A stretch of 64,000 nt of DNA from Chloroflexota bacterium (lineage in GTDB: Bacteria > Chloroflexota > Limnocylindria > Limnocylindrales > CSP1-4). The notes below the pieces were generated by a model. The model ran no database searches, was not told the DNA's origin, and saw nothing but the letters and a program-made list of their open reading frames with translations. Of the stretch, positions 1 to 7,967 are shown piece after piece; position 1 is the first letter of the stretch, and each line of letters starts with the position of its first letter. A program made the translations under genes and the position numbers. The DNA lies in assembly GCA_021787395.1 (NCBI GenBank), contig JAJYLZ010000009.1, positions 1 to 64,000 of the forward strand. Reading direction: 5' to 3'.

Positions 1-2
1 CC

Positions 3-875
3 CTCGCGGCTGCCGTCGTCGCCGCGGCGCTCGGGGCGGTCGCCGCCGACCGGCTGGTGCGGCCGCTGCGGCGCCTCGAGGCCGCGGCCGCCGCCGTGTC
101 CGACGGCGACCTCGAGCGGCGCTCGGGCCTCGCCGATCGGTCGGACGAGGTCGGCGACCTCGCGCGCGCCTTCGACCGGATGGCCGACACGCTGGCCACC
201 TCGGAGGCGACGCAGCGCCGGTTCCTCCAGGACGCGATCCACGAGCTGCGGACGCCGCTGACCGTCGTCGAGGCGACGACGTCGGCGATCATCGACGGCG
301 TCTACGAGCCCGAGCCCCGCCACCTCGCGACCATCCGCGGGCAGGCGCGCGTGCTCTCCCGGATCATCGACGAGCTGCGCACGATCAGCCTCGCCGAGGG
401 CCGGGGTCTCGACCTGCGCCCCGAGCCCGTCGAGGTCGCCTCCACCCTCCGCCGGGTCGCCGAGGGGTTCCGCGCCCGCGCGGGGGAGGCGCGGATCGCG
501 CTCGAGGTCGACGCGCCCGAGGCGCTGGTCGTGGTGGCCGACCCGGAGCGCCTGCGCCAGATGCTCGGCTCGCTCGTCGACAACGCGATGCGGCACACGC
601 CCGCCGGCGGCGCGATCACGCTCGCCGGGGCGGCGCAGTCGGGCGCCGTCCGCATGCACGTGCGCGACACCGGCACCGGTGTCGCGCCCGAGGACCAGCC
701 GCACGTGTTCGAGCGCTTCTACCAGGCGGACGCGTCGCGCGACCGCGCCCGCGGGGCCTCGGGGCTGGGGCTCGCGATCGTGAAGGCGATCACGGAGGCG
801 ATGGGCGGCCACGTTGGCGTGGCGAGCACGCCGTCCCGCGGCGCCGACTTCTGGATCGAGCTGCCGACGGCCTGA
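3..875 (+). CDS. Sensor histidine kinase, 5' end missing
   Basis: The reading frame is open to the left edge, so the N-terminus lies outside the window. What remains is the end of an Ala/Val-rich membrane helix, a HAMP linker with the usual RPLRRLE start, a HisKA dimerisation helix with the phospho-acceptor in IHELRTPL, and an HATPase_c domain with an N-box (LVDNAMRH), DTGTGV and a GLGLAIVKAI G-box. It should autophosphorylate on the H-box histidine and pass phosphate to a response regulator, probably encoded upstream. The order is canonical and no catalytic residue appears lost. The signal sensed cannot be told because the sensor domain is absent. Confidence 0.9.
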   Translation, partial: LAAAVVAAALGAVAADRLVRPLRRLEAAAAAVSDGDLERRSGLADRSDEVGDLARAFDRMADTLATSEATQRRFLQDAIHELRTPLTVVEATTSAIIDGVYEPEPRHLATIRGQARVLSRIIDELRTISLAEGRGLDLRPEPVEVASTLRRVAEGFRARAGEARIALEVDAPEALVVVADPERLRQMLGSLVDNAMRHTPAGGAITLAGAAQSGAVRMHVRDTGTGVAPEDQPHVFERFYQADASRDRARGASGLGLAIVKAITEAMGGHVGVASTPSRGADFWIELPTA

Positions 876-1227
876 CCCAGCGGGCGGTCCGGCGGTTCAC
901 AGGCGGGCAGCCCCCTCGACATCAAGCTGAGGCGAGAGTCTGGCGGCTGCCCGCTGCCGCCTCGGCAGCCAGGATGACCGGCGGCCCCGTGATGAGCGCC
1001 CCGTTCTCGGGCGGCGCCCCGGCGCGAGGGCCGCCGTCGCGCCCGGCCGCCCACCGTTGCCCGCCGCCGCGGGGCGCATGCCATGCAGGTCCCCAGGGAT
1101 CGGCACGGTCCCTTCGGCCGCCCCATTGGTGCCCCCTGGCACGTCACGGGGAGGCCGCGGGCCGCGGACATTGGCATCAAGTCGACTTGCTCGCACGAAG
1201 CAGGCCTCCTTGTCCGGAGCATCGGCC
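876..1227. other. Gene-free stretch before the NRAMP-like gene
   Basis: No convincing coding sequence was found here. The only structured element noted is a perfect 12-bp palindrome (CAAGTCGACTTG at 1179-1190) lying 38 bp before the transporter start, listed separately. No Mn or Mg riboswitch fold could be recognised by eye. Confidence 0.5.
1179..1190. promoter_or_regulatory. Perfect 12-bp palindrome, possible operator
   Basis: CAAGTCGACTTG is fully self-complementary and sits just upstream of the transporter's GTG start. Its position suits a dimeric repressor site, but no regulator gene lies next to it and no second copy was found, so this is only a candidate. Confidence 0.3.
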
Positions 1228-2493
1228 GTGACAGCGTCCCTCGCCGCCCCGCTCGCCGCCTCCACAGCGCGCCGAGCCGCCCACGTCCTACGGGTCCTCG
1301 GCCCGGCCTGGATCGTGATGATCGCGGACGTCGACGCGGCGTCGGTCATCACGGCGGCACAGGCCGGCAGCTCGTTCGGGTACGCCATGCTCCTGCCGCT
1401 CGCGGCCCTGGTCCCGGTGCTGTACCTGGTGCAGGAGCTGACCGCTCGCCTCGCGGTCGCAACCGGCCTCGGGCACGCAGAGCTCATCCGCGAGCGGTAC
1501 GGCATGCGCTGGGGTGCCGTCGCCGTGGCGTCGATGGTTGCCATCGACCTCGTCGCCTATGTCGCCGAGTTCGCGGGCATCGTCCTCGGCGCCAGCATCG
1601 TCGGCGTCCCTGCGCTCGCTGCCGTGCTCGGCGCCCTCGCCCTGCACTCACTGGTCGTCCTGACCGGAAGCTATGCACGGTTCGAGCGGCTCGTGCTCGT
1701 CCTCTCGCTCGGGCTCTTCGCCTTCGTCGCGCTGGCCGTGGGGGCGCACCCCGACCCGGCGGCCGTCCTCGCGGGCCTCTCACCCGCCGGCCAGGCCGGG
1801 CTGGGCGGCGGCTACATTGAGCTGGTGGTGGCCACCATCGGCGCCGTGGTCATGCCCTGGATGCTCTTTTACCAGCAGGCGGCGACCGTGGACAAGGGCC
1901 TCACGCGGCGCGACCTGCGGGCGGCCCGCTTCGAGACCCTGGTCGGCTCGATCGCCAGCCAGGTGCTGATGGCCGCCGTCGTGGTGGCCGCCGCGGCCGC
2001 CGTCGCGGGCGGCGCCACGTCGACGGTGTCCGCGGGCGGGCTCGTGCTGCCGGCGGGCCTGACCGGCCTTGCCGCGGGCGGCGGCGCGGGCCTGATCGCG
2101 GTGGGCATGGTCGGCGCCGGGCTGCTGGCCGCGATCGTCATCTCGCTTTCGTCGGCGTGGGCGTGGGCCGAGCTGTTCCGCTGGCCGCGGAGCCTCAACC
2201 TGCGGCCGCGCCGCGCGCCGCTGTTCTACGGGCTGTACCTGGTCGAGATCCTCCCGGCCGCCGCCGTCTCCCTGGTGGCGACCGACCTCGTCGCGGTCGT
2301 GGTGAACGCGATGGTCCTCAACGTCCTCGTCCTGGCCGTGCCGCTGACGTTCCTCATCCTGCTCTCGAGCGACAGGCGCGTCGTGGGCGACCTCGCGAAC
2401 TCGCGGCGCCGGAAGGCCGTCCTCTGGGCCATCGCGGCCTCGCTGCTCGCGCTGGGGTTGTCGAGCAGCGTCGCCATCCTCCTCCCGCGCTGA
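1228..2493 (+). CDS. NRAMP-family divalent metal transporter with atypical metal-site motifs
   Basis: A hydrophobic 421-residue protein with about 11 membrane helices and the NRAMP architecture: a GPAW start to helix 1 and a helix-6 motif beginning with MP. Canonical NRAMPs coordinate Mn/Fe with DPGN in helix 1 and MPH in helix 6. Here the aligned positions read DVDAAS (around residue 38) and MPWML (around residue 209). Such changes are known in NRAMP-related Mg transporters and other outgroups, so the substrate may not be Mn or Fe. The GTG start was chosen because GGAG lies about 9 bp upstream and helix 1 follows at once; the frame extends further upstream but without membrane character. A decayed second copy occurs at 16511-16712. 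Confidence 0.8.
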   Translation: MTASLAAPLAASTARRAAHVLRVLGPAWIVMIADVDAASVITAAQAGSSFGYAMLLPLAALVPVLYLVQELTARLAVATGLGHAELIRERYGMRWGAVAVASMVAIDLVAYVAEFAGIVLGASIVGVPALAAVLGALALHSLVVLTGSYARFERLVLVLSLGLFAFVALAVGAHPDPAAVLAGLSPAGQAGLGGGYIELVVATIGAVVMPWMLFYQQAATVDKGLTRRDLRAARFETLVGSIASQVLMAAVVVAAAAAVAGGATSTVSAGGLVLPAGLTGLAAGGGAGLIAVGMVGAGLLAAIVISLSSAWAWAELFRWPRSLNLRPRRAPLFYGLYLVEILPAAAVSLVATDLVAVVVNAMVLNVLVLAVPLTFLILLSSDRRVVGDLANSRRRKAVLWAIAASLLALGLSSSVAILLPR

Positions 2494-2759
2494 GGGCGCA
2501 GGGCAGCACCGTTGCTCCGCCGGGGAGGCGCGTGGGTCGGCTCGGGTCATCGCCGCCGTCGGGCCTCGCCCCAGAACGCGCGTTGTGGTCGGGGCGGGAG
2601 GAGGCGATGAGGGCGCTCCGAGCGGCTGGGGCCGCGCCGGTGGCGGCGGGCCGCGTGGCGCTCGCTCCGTCACGCCCGGCGGGCTGGCGCCACCGTAACG
2701 CGGCGCCGGGTCGGAGGTGCGACCGGCCCCGGCTCGGCTCCGAGCCTGGCCGGCCCGCG

Positions 2760-3077
2760 CTACGGGCGGGAGGCGCGGAGCGCCTCCTCGATCCACGCGC
2801 GAGGCGGCACGCCGCGCAGGCCGTCGGGGGTCCGGTAGAGGCGGCAGCGGGGCGTGTAGTCGCCCGGGTCCTGGTACCCGGGGTCGACGTCCACCCCGTC
2901 GACCCGGATCGTCGGCGAGCCCGGGAAGCGCCGCTCCCTCGCGACGGCCCCGTCCGAGGCGTCGACGTCCTCGATCGTCGCGCCCGGGTCGACCTCGGCG
3001 ACCACCTCCGCGAGGAGCGCGCGGGCGGGCACGTGGCTCGGGCAGCCGTCGAACCAGAGGAACTCGACCCTGGTCAT
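2760..3077 (-). CDS. Small thioredoxin-fold redox protein (DF-family-like)
   Basis: A 105-residue protein beginning MTRVEFLWFDGCPSH. The opening beta strand followed by an FDGCPS turn resembles small thioredoxin-like proteins (the DF family of (seleno)proteins, and the C-terminal fold of alkylmercury lyase). One cysteine sits at the usual N-terminal active-site position; the second is replaced, so this is a monothiol version. The later PTIRVDG strand with its Pro resembles the cis-Pro loop of the fold. It follows the SQR-like gene by 8 bp on the same strand and is probably cotranscribed, suggesting a role in sulfur or thiol transfer. The family is assigned from short motifs. Confidence 0.65.
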   Translation of the reverse strand: MTRVEFLWFDGCPSHVPARALLAEVVAEVDPGATIEDVDASDGAVARERRFPGSPTIRVDGVDVDPGYQDPGDYTPRCRLYRTPDGLRGVPPRAWIEEALRASRP

Positions 3078-3085
3078 GCTGGGGC

Positions 3086-4225
3086 TCAGCGACCGAACCA
3101 GGCCGCGAGACGGTCGGCCTCGAACGCGGCCTTCCCGGCCATCGCGCCCTCGGACGGCCCCTGGACGTCCGCCGCCGGCGGGTCGGCGTAGAAGCGGGCG
3201 TCGATCTGGACGGCCCGGCCGCCTCCGGTCTCGGCGAAGCAGGTGCCCGTGCCGTCGAAGGTCGCCGTCGGCTCCCGGCCCGCGAACTCCGCGGCGATCC
3301 GCTCGGCGACCGCGTGGCCCTCGGCCTCCGCGAACAGGCCGGCCTTCGGCAGCGGGAGGCCGTGGGCGAGCGTGATGGCCGTCGCGTCGCCGACCGCGTA
3401 CACGCCCGCGAACGGCGTCGCGAGCGTCCGCGGGTCGACCCCGACCCAGCCGCCCGCCGGGGCGAGGCCGGCGTCCACGAGCACCCGCGGAACGCGGTGC
3501 GGGGGCACCGCGAGCAGCAGGTCGAACGCGAGGTCCCGGCCGTCCGCGAGGTGGACGACCCCGGCCCCGACCGATGTCGCGGGCTGGCCGCGGTGGAACG
3601 GGATGCCGGCGGCGTCGAGCAGCGCCTCGACCTTGGCGCTCTCGGCCGGCCCGAGGACTGGCAGCGCGATCGGCATCGGCCCGAAGACCTCGACGGACAC
3701 CTGGGCGCCGCGGGCGGCCAGCGCGTCGCGCGCGAGCAGCGCGAGCTCGAACGGGCCGGGCGGGCACGCGTACGGCGTCCCGAAAACCCCCACGAGAAGG
3801 CGGCCGCGCTCGAGGGCGGCCAATGCGTCGCGGGCCCGACCGGCGTTCGCCCGGTCCCAGACGTTGACCCCGTGCTGGGCGAGGCCTGGGACAACCTGGG
3901 GGACGGTCTCGGCGCCCAGCGCGACGACGATCGCGTCGGCGTCGACCCACGCGCCGTCGAGGCGGACGCGCCGGGCGGCGGGCTCGATCGCCTCGACCGA
4001 CGCCTGCCGGACGTCGATGCCGCGGCCGCGGAGCGCCGCGAGGGGACGTCGGCCCTCCTCGAGCGGGTGCGCGCCGACGACCTCCCACGTCTTGTGGAGG
4101 CCCATGACGAAGTCGGTCGACCGATCGACGAGCACGACCTCGTCGGAGGGGTCGAGGAGCGAGCGGAGCCGGGTGGCGGCCGCGATGCCGCCGAAGCCGG
4201 CGCCGAGGACGAGGACGCGTGCCAT
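3086..4225 (-). CDS. FAD-dependent oxidoreductase, sulfide:quinone oxidoreductase-like
   Basis: A 379-residue flavoprotein. The N-terminal GAGFGG dinucleotide motif (residues 8-13), the internal ATG-like VALGAE strand and the C-terminal YAVGDAT motif (about residue 277) place it in the NAD(P)/FAD pyridine-nucleotide-disulfide family. YACPPGPFE near residue 152 matches the region holding an active-site cysteine in sulfide:quinone oxidoreductases and flavocytochrome c sulfide dehydrogenases. SQR normally uses a second redox cysteine, which was not clearly seen. DsrE just upstream and a thioredoxin-like gene just downstream support sulfide or persulfide oxidation. The ATG has an AGG-containing ribosome site (GGGAGGCCCC). 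A rubredoxin or other NADH-dependent reductase is the alternative. Confidence 0.75.
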   Translation of the reverse strand: MARVLVLGAGFGGIAAATRLRSLLDPSDEVVLVDRSTDFVMGLHKTWEVVGAHPLEEGRRPLAALRGRGIDVRQASVEAIEPAARRVRLDGAWVDADAIVVALGAETVPQVVPGLAQHGVNVWDRANAGRARDALAALERGRLLVGVFGTPYACPPGPFELALLARDALAARGAQVSVEVFGPMPIALPVLGPAESAKVEALLDAAGIPFHRGQPATSVGAGVVHLADGRDLAFDLLLAVPPHRVPRVLVDAGLAPAGGWVGVDPRTLATPFAGVYAVGDATAITLAHGLPLPKAGLFAEAEGHAVAERIAAEFAGREPTATFDGTGTCFAETGGGRAVQIDARFYADPPAADVQGPSEGAMAGKAAFEADRLAAWFGR

Positions 4226-4245
4226 GGGGCCTCCCTGTTGTGCCT

Positions 4246-4611
4246 CTAGAACGTGACCACTTTGTCCGCCCAGATCGTCCACTCCGTCAGCTCGGCGAGC
4301 GTGGAGCGCCGGGCGGGCTCGGCGAGCGGGTCGTCGGCCATGCCGCGGGCGTCGAGGCAGGTGCCGCAGCAGCCGACCGGCACGCCCCTGGGCTCGAGGC
4401 CGCGGAGCATCCGCTCGAGGTTGTAGTAGCCGTCCGCCGTCTTCTGCGGCGTCTTGGCACAGGTCACCGCGTCGCCCATCAGGAACACCCGGATCTCCTG
4501 GCCCTCGGCCTTGGCCAGCGAGAGGGCGAGCCGCAGGCCGTTGTACGAGCGCTCGTTGCCGTACGCCGGCTCGTTGAGGATGAACAGGGTCTTCACGGTT
4601 CGCGACTCCAT
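4246..4611 (-). CDS. DsrE/DsrF-like sulfur-carrier protein
   Basis: A 121-residue protein with the DsrE fold: an opening KTLFILNEPAYG strand-loop, an RVFLMGDAV core strand followed by Cys, and a GVPVGCCGTCLDARG segment rich in cysteines. DsrE-like proteins bind or transfer persulfide sulfur in the cytoplasm. The CCGTC cluster and the Cys after GDAV are the likely sulfur-carrying residues. It precedes the SQR-like gene by 20 bp on the same strand and is divergent from the ArsR-rhodanese regulator, so the dyad between them probably controls both directions. Start choice is the first ATG; the ribosome site is weak. Confidence 0.8.
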   Translation of the reverse strand: MESRTVKTLFILNEPAYGNERSYNGLRLALSLAKAEGQEIRVFLMGDAVTCAKTPQKTADGYYNLERMLRGLEPRGVPVGCCGTCLDARGMADDPLAEPARRSTLAELTEWTIWADKVVTF

Positions 4612-4645
4612 GCGGATCGCGGGCGGGACGGACCACGCGAGTCAA

Positions 4646-4664
4646 CTACTCAAACGAGGAGTAG
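4646..4664. promoter_or_regulatory. Inverted repeat, likely ArsR-rhodanese operator
   Basis: CTACTC-N7-GAGTAG lies 9 bp before the ArsR-rhodanese start and 34 bp before the divergent DsrE start. A dyad between a regulator and its divergent target is the standard place for an autoregulated ArsR operator. It is the only such dyad in this gap. Confidence 0.55.
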
Positions 4665-4673
4665 AGTAGCAGC

Positions 4674-5354
4674 ATGACAGAGGCCGCCGAGATCGGCACG
4701 CGGGCCGCCAAGAACGAGCTCCACGACGCCTTCGCCCAGGTCGGGAAGGCCCTCGCCAACGGCCACCGGATCGAGCTCCTCGACCTGCTCGCCCAGGGCG
4801 AGCGCTCGGTCGAGGCCCTGGCGTCGCGGGCCGAGATCTCGGTCGCCCTCGCCTCGGCCCACCTCCAGGCGCTCCGGCGCGCCGGGCTGGTGGCGGCGCG
4901 GCGCGACGGCAACCGCATCCTCCACCGGCTCGCCGACGACGACGTCTACGCGCTCCTCGCCTCGCTGCGGACGGTCGCGTCGCGCCTGGGCGAGGCGGAG
5001 CGCGCGGCGGCGCGGTTCCTCGGCGCCCCGCAGGAGGCGGTGAGCCGGGCGGAGCTCGTGGCCCGCGTCCGCGCGGGCGAGGCGGTCGTCGTCGACCTGC
5101 GCCCGGCCGACGAGTTCGACGCCGGCCACATCGCGGGCGCCCTGTCGATCCCCCTCCCGGAGCTCGAGGCGCGCCTCGCCGAGCTGCCGCCCGACGTCGA
5201 GGTCGTCGCCTACTGCCGCGGGCCGTACTGCGCGATGAGCCCCCAGGGGGTCGCGCTGCTCGAGCGCGCCGGCCGGCGGGCGCGCCGCCTCGAGGACGGC
5301 TACCCGGAGTGGCGCCTAGCGGGGCTGCCCGTCGAGAGCGGGGGCGCCCGGTGA
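4674..5354 (+). CDS. ArsR-family regulator fused to a rhodanese domain
   Basis: Residues about 15-100 form an ArsR winged helix (ALANGHRIELLDLL, then a recognition helix around SVALASAHLQALRRAGLV). Residues about 120-222 form a rhodanese domain (VVDLRPADEFDAGHIAGA, active loop CRGPYC with the catalytic Cys near residue 181, ending GYPEWRLAGLPVE). The fusion family is known; the rhodanese part can accept persulfide and may let the repressor sense sulfane sulfur. No metal-binding cysteines appear in the winged helix. The gene ends inside the start of the cysteine desulfurase, so the two are translationally coupled, and it is divergent from the DsrE/SQR genes it probably controls. Confidence 0.88.
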   Translation: MTEAAEIGTRAAKNELHDAFAQVGKALANGHRIELLDLLAQGERSVEALASRAEISVALASAHLQALRRAGLVAARRDGNRILHRLADDDVYALLASLRTVASRLGEAERAAARFLGAPQEAVSRAELVARVRAGEAVVVDLRPADEFDAGHIAGALSIPLPELEARLAELPPDVEVVAYCRGPYCAMSPQGVALLERAGRRARRLEDGYPEWRLAGLPVESGGAR

Positions 5355-6487
5355 CCGAGATCTACCTCGACTACAACGCGAGCACCCCGATCGACGCGCG
5401 CGTCGCGGACGTCGTGCGCGGGCTGCTCGACGGCCCATACGCCAACCCGCCAGCGCTCCACCGGGGCGGCCGCGGGGCCCGCGCCGTCGTCGACCGCGCC
5501 CGGACCCAGGTCGCGGGCCTGCTGGGGGCATCGCCCGACGAGGTTGTGTTCACGTCGGGCGGCAGCGAGGCCGACAACGCGGCGCTGCTGGGCGCGTGGT
5601 TCGCGCGGCGCGACGGGACCGACCACCTCGTGACGACCGCCGTCGAGCACCCGGCGATCATGGAGCCGGCCCGGTTCCTCGAGCGCCTCGGGGCGCGCGT
5701 GACCGTCGTCCCGGTCGACGGCACTGGCCTCGTCGACCCTGATGAGGTGCGACGCGCGATCACGCCACAGACGTTTCTCGTCTCGGTGATGCACGCGAAC
5801 AACGAGGTTGGCACGATCCAGCCGGTCGCCGAGATCGCGGCCGCCACCCGCGGGGCGGGCGTGCTGCTCCACACCGACGCCGCGCAGAGCGTGGGCAAGA
5901 TCCCGACCCGCGTCGACGAGCTCGGCGTCGACCTGCTCTCGGTCGCCGGGCACAAGCTGTACGCGCCCAAGGGGATCGGCGCGCTGTACATCCGCCGCGG
6001 CGTGCGGCTTGAGCCCCTCGTCCACGGTGCCGGCCACGAGTCGGGCCGCCGCGCCGGGACTGAGAGCGCCCTGCTCGACGCGGCGCTCGGCGAGGCGTGC
6101 GCGGTCGCCGCCGACCTCGGGCCGATGGACGAGACCCGCGCGCTGCGCGACCGGCTGTGGGACGGCCTCCGGTCGCTGTTCGGCGGCCGTGTTGTGCTCA
6201 ACGGGCACGCGACCGAGCGCCTGCCGAACACGCTCAGCGTGTCCTTCGTCGGCCGGCCGGGCGCCGACGTGCTCGCGGCCCTCGGCGACGTGGCGGCCTC
6301 AACTGGCTCCGCCTGCCACGCCGGCTCGGTCGAGCTCTCGCCCGTGCTCGCTGCGATGGGCGTCGAGCCCCGGGTCGGCATGGGGGCGGTGCGCCTGAGC
6401 CTCGGCCGCATGACGACCGCCGCGGATGTCGACGCCGCGCTCGAGCGGTTCGCCTCGCTCCAGCGAGGAGCCTTGCTCGCGATCTGA
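5351..6487 (+). CDS. Cysteine desulfurase (NifS/IscS type)
   Basis: A 378-residue class-V PLP enzyme that removes sulfur from cysteine to give alanine and a protein persulfide. Seen: TEIYLDYNAST start, SGGSEADN, HANNEVGTIQP, HTDAAQSVGKIP, the PLP lysine in VAGHKLYAPKG (about residue 200) and the catalytic cysteine in TGSACHAGS (about residue 321). The short active loop is NifS/IscS-like rather than SufS-like. The GTG start overlaps the previous stop as GTGA. Coupling to the ArsR-rhodanese gene suggests it feeds persulfide to this local sulfur cluster and not only to general FeS assembly. Confidence 0.92.
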   Translation: MTEIYLDYNASTPIDARVADVVRGLLDGPYANPPALHRGGRGARAVVDRARTQVAGLLGASPDEVVFTSGGSEADNAALLGAWFARRDGTDHLVTTAVEHPAIMEPARFLERLGARVTVVPVDGTGLVDPDEVRRAITPQTFLVSVMHANNEVGTIQPVAEIAAATRGAGVLLHTDAAQSVGKIPTRVDELGVDLLSVAGHKLYAPKGIGALYIRRGVRLEPLVHGAGHESGRRAGTESALLDAALGEACAVAADLGPMDETRALRDRLWDGLRSLFGGRVVLNGHATERLPNTLSVSFVGRPGADVLAALGDVAASTGSACHAGSVELSPVLAAMGVEPRVGMGAVRLSLGRMTTAADVDAALERFASLQRGALLAI

Positions 6488-6676
6488 CCGCGACGGATCG
6501 CGCGTCGTCGCCCGGCGACCAGGGGAGATGGTCATCACCGCCCAGACGACCGCGACGATGACGCAGAGCATCGCAACCGCCGAGCATCCAGAGCCCGCCG
6601 CCCCAGCTTTGCCCATCGATCGTTCCCCTGTCTCGGCAGTTCGTCGATCAAACAGGCGCGGGCAGCCAGTGGGACT

Positions 6677-6700
6677 ACACTTGAGTTATGGCTCAAGTGT
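6677..6700 (+). promoter_or_regulatory. Perfect operator dyad lying over the arsR start codon
   Basis: ACACTTGAG-N6-CTCAAGTGT is a perfect 9-bp inverted repeat whose 6-bp centre contains the ATG of the downstream ArsR gene. This fits an autorepressor of the SmtB/CadC family. If the start is right, the transcript would be leaderless or have an extremely short leader. Confidence 0.75.
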
Positions 6701-7074
6701 TCGCCTCTGAGATCGACGCCGACGCGTGCTCGACTGAGTGCCTCCACCCGGAGGCGATCGAGCCGCTCCTTGGGCGGTCGCTGGGCGCCGACGGGGCGCG
6801 GGCCGTGGGTGAGCTGTTCGCGACCCTCGCCCACCCGTCGCGGGCCAGGATCGTCCACCTGCTCGCGATCACTGGGCAGGACCTGTGCGTGTGCGACATC
6901 GCGCTGGTCCTCGGCATGAGCGTGTCGGCCCTGTCGCACCAGCTCCGATTCCTGCGTGAGCGCGGCGCGGTCGAGCGGCGCAAGGGCGGCCGGATGGCCT
7001 ACTACCGCCTGGTCGACGACCACCTGCGCGACCTCGTCCTCGGCGCCGCGACCCACGTCGCCGAGGGCGCCTGA
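6688..7074 (+). CDS. ArsR/SmtB-family metal-responsive repressor (CadC/CmtR-like)
   Basis: A 128-residue winged-helix repressor. LCVCDI in the recognition-helix region is the alpha-3 metal site (CVC) of CadC-type sensors of Cd/Pb/Zn, and the N-terminal DACSTECLHPE segment supplies the additional cysteines of an alpha-3N site. A C-terminal DDHLRDLVLGAATHV helix resembles an alpha-5 zinc site. The start is favoured because the Cys-rich N-terminus is encoded directly after it, although no ribosome site precedes it. The stop overlaps the start of the CDF transporter by one base, so the pair forms an efflux operon under its own operator. Confidence 0.88.
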   Translation: MAQVFASEIDADACSTECLHPEAIEPLLGRSLGADGARAVGELFATLAHPSRARIVHLLAITGQDLCVCDIALVLGMSVSALSHQLRFLRERGAVERRKGGRMAYYRLVDDHLRDLVLGAATHVAEGA

Positions 7075-7967
7075 TGCCGCACCCCCACGGCTCGGTTGCG
7101 GCTGCCAACCGGAACCGGCTGGTCGCGGTGCTCGCCCTCAGCCTCGTGATCCTCGTCGTCGAGGTCGCGGGCGCGCTCGCCTCCAACAGCCTCGCCCTGC
7201 TCGCGGACGCCGGGCACATGCTCACCGACGTGTCGGGCATCGGCCTCGCGCTGCTCGCGATCTGGTTCGCCGGCCGCGCCCCCACGAACGGCCACACGTT
7301 CGGCTACCTGCGGGTCGAGATCATCGCCGCGGTGACCAACGCGTTCCTGCTGTTCGGCGTGGCCGCGTTCATCCTCTACGAGGCCTGGCGGCGCCTGTCC
7401 GCGCCGCCCGAGGTCGCGTCGGGGCTGATGCTCGCCGTCGCGCTCGTGGGCCTGGCCGCCAACGGCGTGTCGCTCTACCTCCTGCGCCACGCCCAGCGAG
7501 AGAGCCTCAACATGCGGGGCGCCTACCTCGAGGTCATGGGAGACTTCGCGGGCTCGGCCGCCGTGATCGCGGCGGCCCTCGTCATCGCGGCGACCGGCTG
7601 GGCGCAGGCCGACACGGTCGCCTCGGTCGCCATCGCGCTCCTCATCCTGCCCCGGACGCTCGCCCTCCTCCGCGAGGCCACCGATGTCCTGCTCCAGGCG
7701 ACCCCCAAGGGCGTGGACATGGACCACGTGCGGGCGCACATCCTCGACGCCCCAGGGGTCGTCGACTGCCACGACCTGCACGCCTGGACGATCACGTCTG
7801 GCATGAACGTCGTCTCGGCCCACGTGGTCATCCGCGACGGGGCGGATCCGGCCCTGACCCTAGACGCGCTGTGCGAGTGCCTCTCGGACGACTTCGACAT
7901 CGAGCACTCGACCTTCCAGCTCGAGACCGCCGACCGGCGGCGGTTCGAGGAACGGAGCCACGCATGA
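7074..7967 (+). CDS. CDF-family zinc/cadmium efflux transporter (CzcD/ZitB-like)
   Basis: A 297-residue cation diffusion facilitator that would export Zn2+ (or Cd/Co) in exchange for protons. Six membrane helices are evident; helix 2 carries LLADAGHMLTDV, with the His/Asp metal ligands, and helix 5 carries EVMGDFAGS with the matching Asp. A short His-containing N-terminus (MPHPHG) and a cytoplasmic C-terminal domain with CHDLHAW follow the family pattern. It is translationally coupled to the CadC-like repressor and overlaps the next transporter gene by ATGA. Substrate is inferred from the regulator and family. Confidence 0.9.
   Translation: MPHPHGSVAAANRNRLVAVLALSLVILVVEVAGALASNSLALLADAGHMLTDVSGIGLALLAIWFAGRAPTNGHTFGYLRVEIIAAVTNAFLLFGVAAFILYEAWRRLSAPPEVASGLMLAVALVGLAANGVSLYLLRHAQRESLNMRGAYLEVMGDFAGSAAVIAAALVIAATGWAQADTVASVAIALLILPRTLALLREATDVLLQATPKGVDMDHVRAHILDAPGVVDCHDLHAWTITSGMNVVSAHVVIRDGADPALTLDALCECLSDDFDIEHSTFQLETADRRRFEERSHA

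Noticed and set aside
1780-3894. Very long open frames on the opposite strand of real genes, here and at many sites
   Set aside because: High GC gives long antisense frames; they show Arg/Pro/Ala-rich translations without domains and overlap well-supported genes.
4415-4435. GTAGTAG sequence inside dsrE as a BlaI half-site
   Set aside because: It lies in coding sequence (Tyr-Tyr codons) and has no second half at the proper spacing.
6299-6616. Minus-strand frame with one membrane-like helix (MGKAGAAGSGCSAVAM...) overlapping the cysteine desulfurase end
   Set aside because: Most of its length is antisense to a well-supported gene, its tail is a low-complexity shadow of that gene, and its ribosome site is weak.
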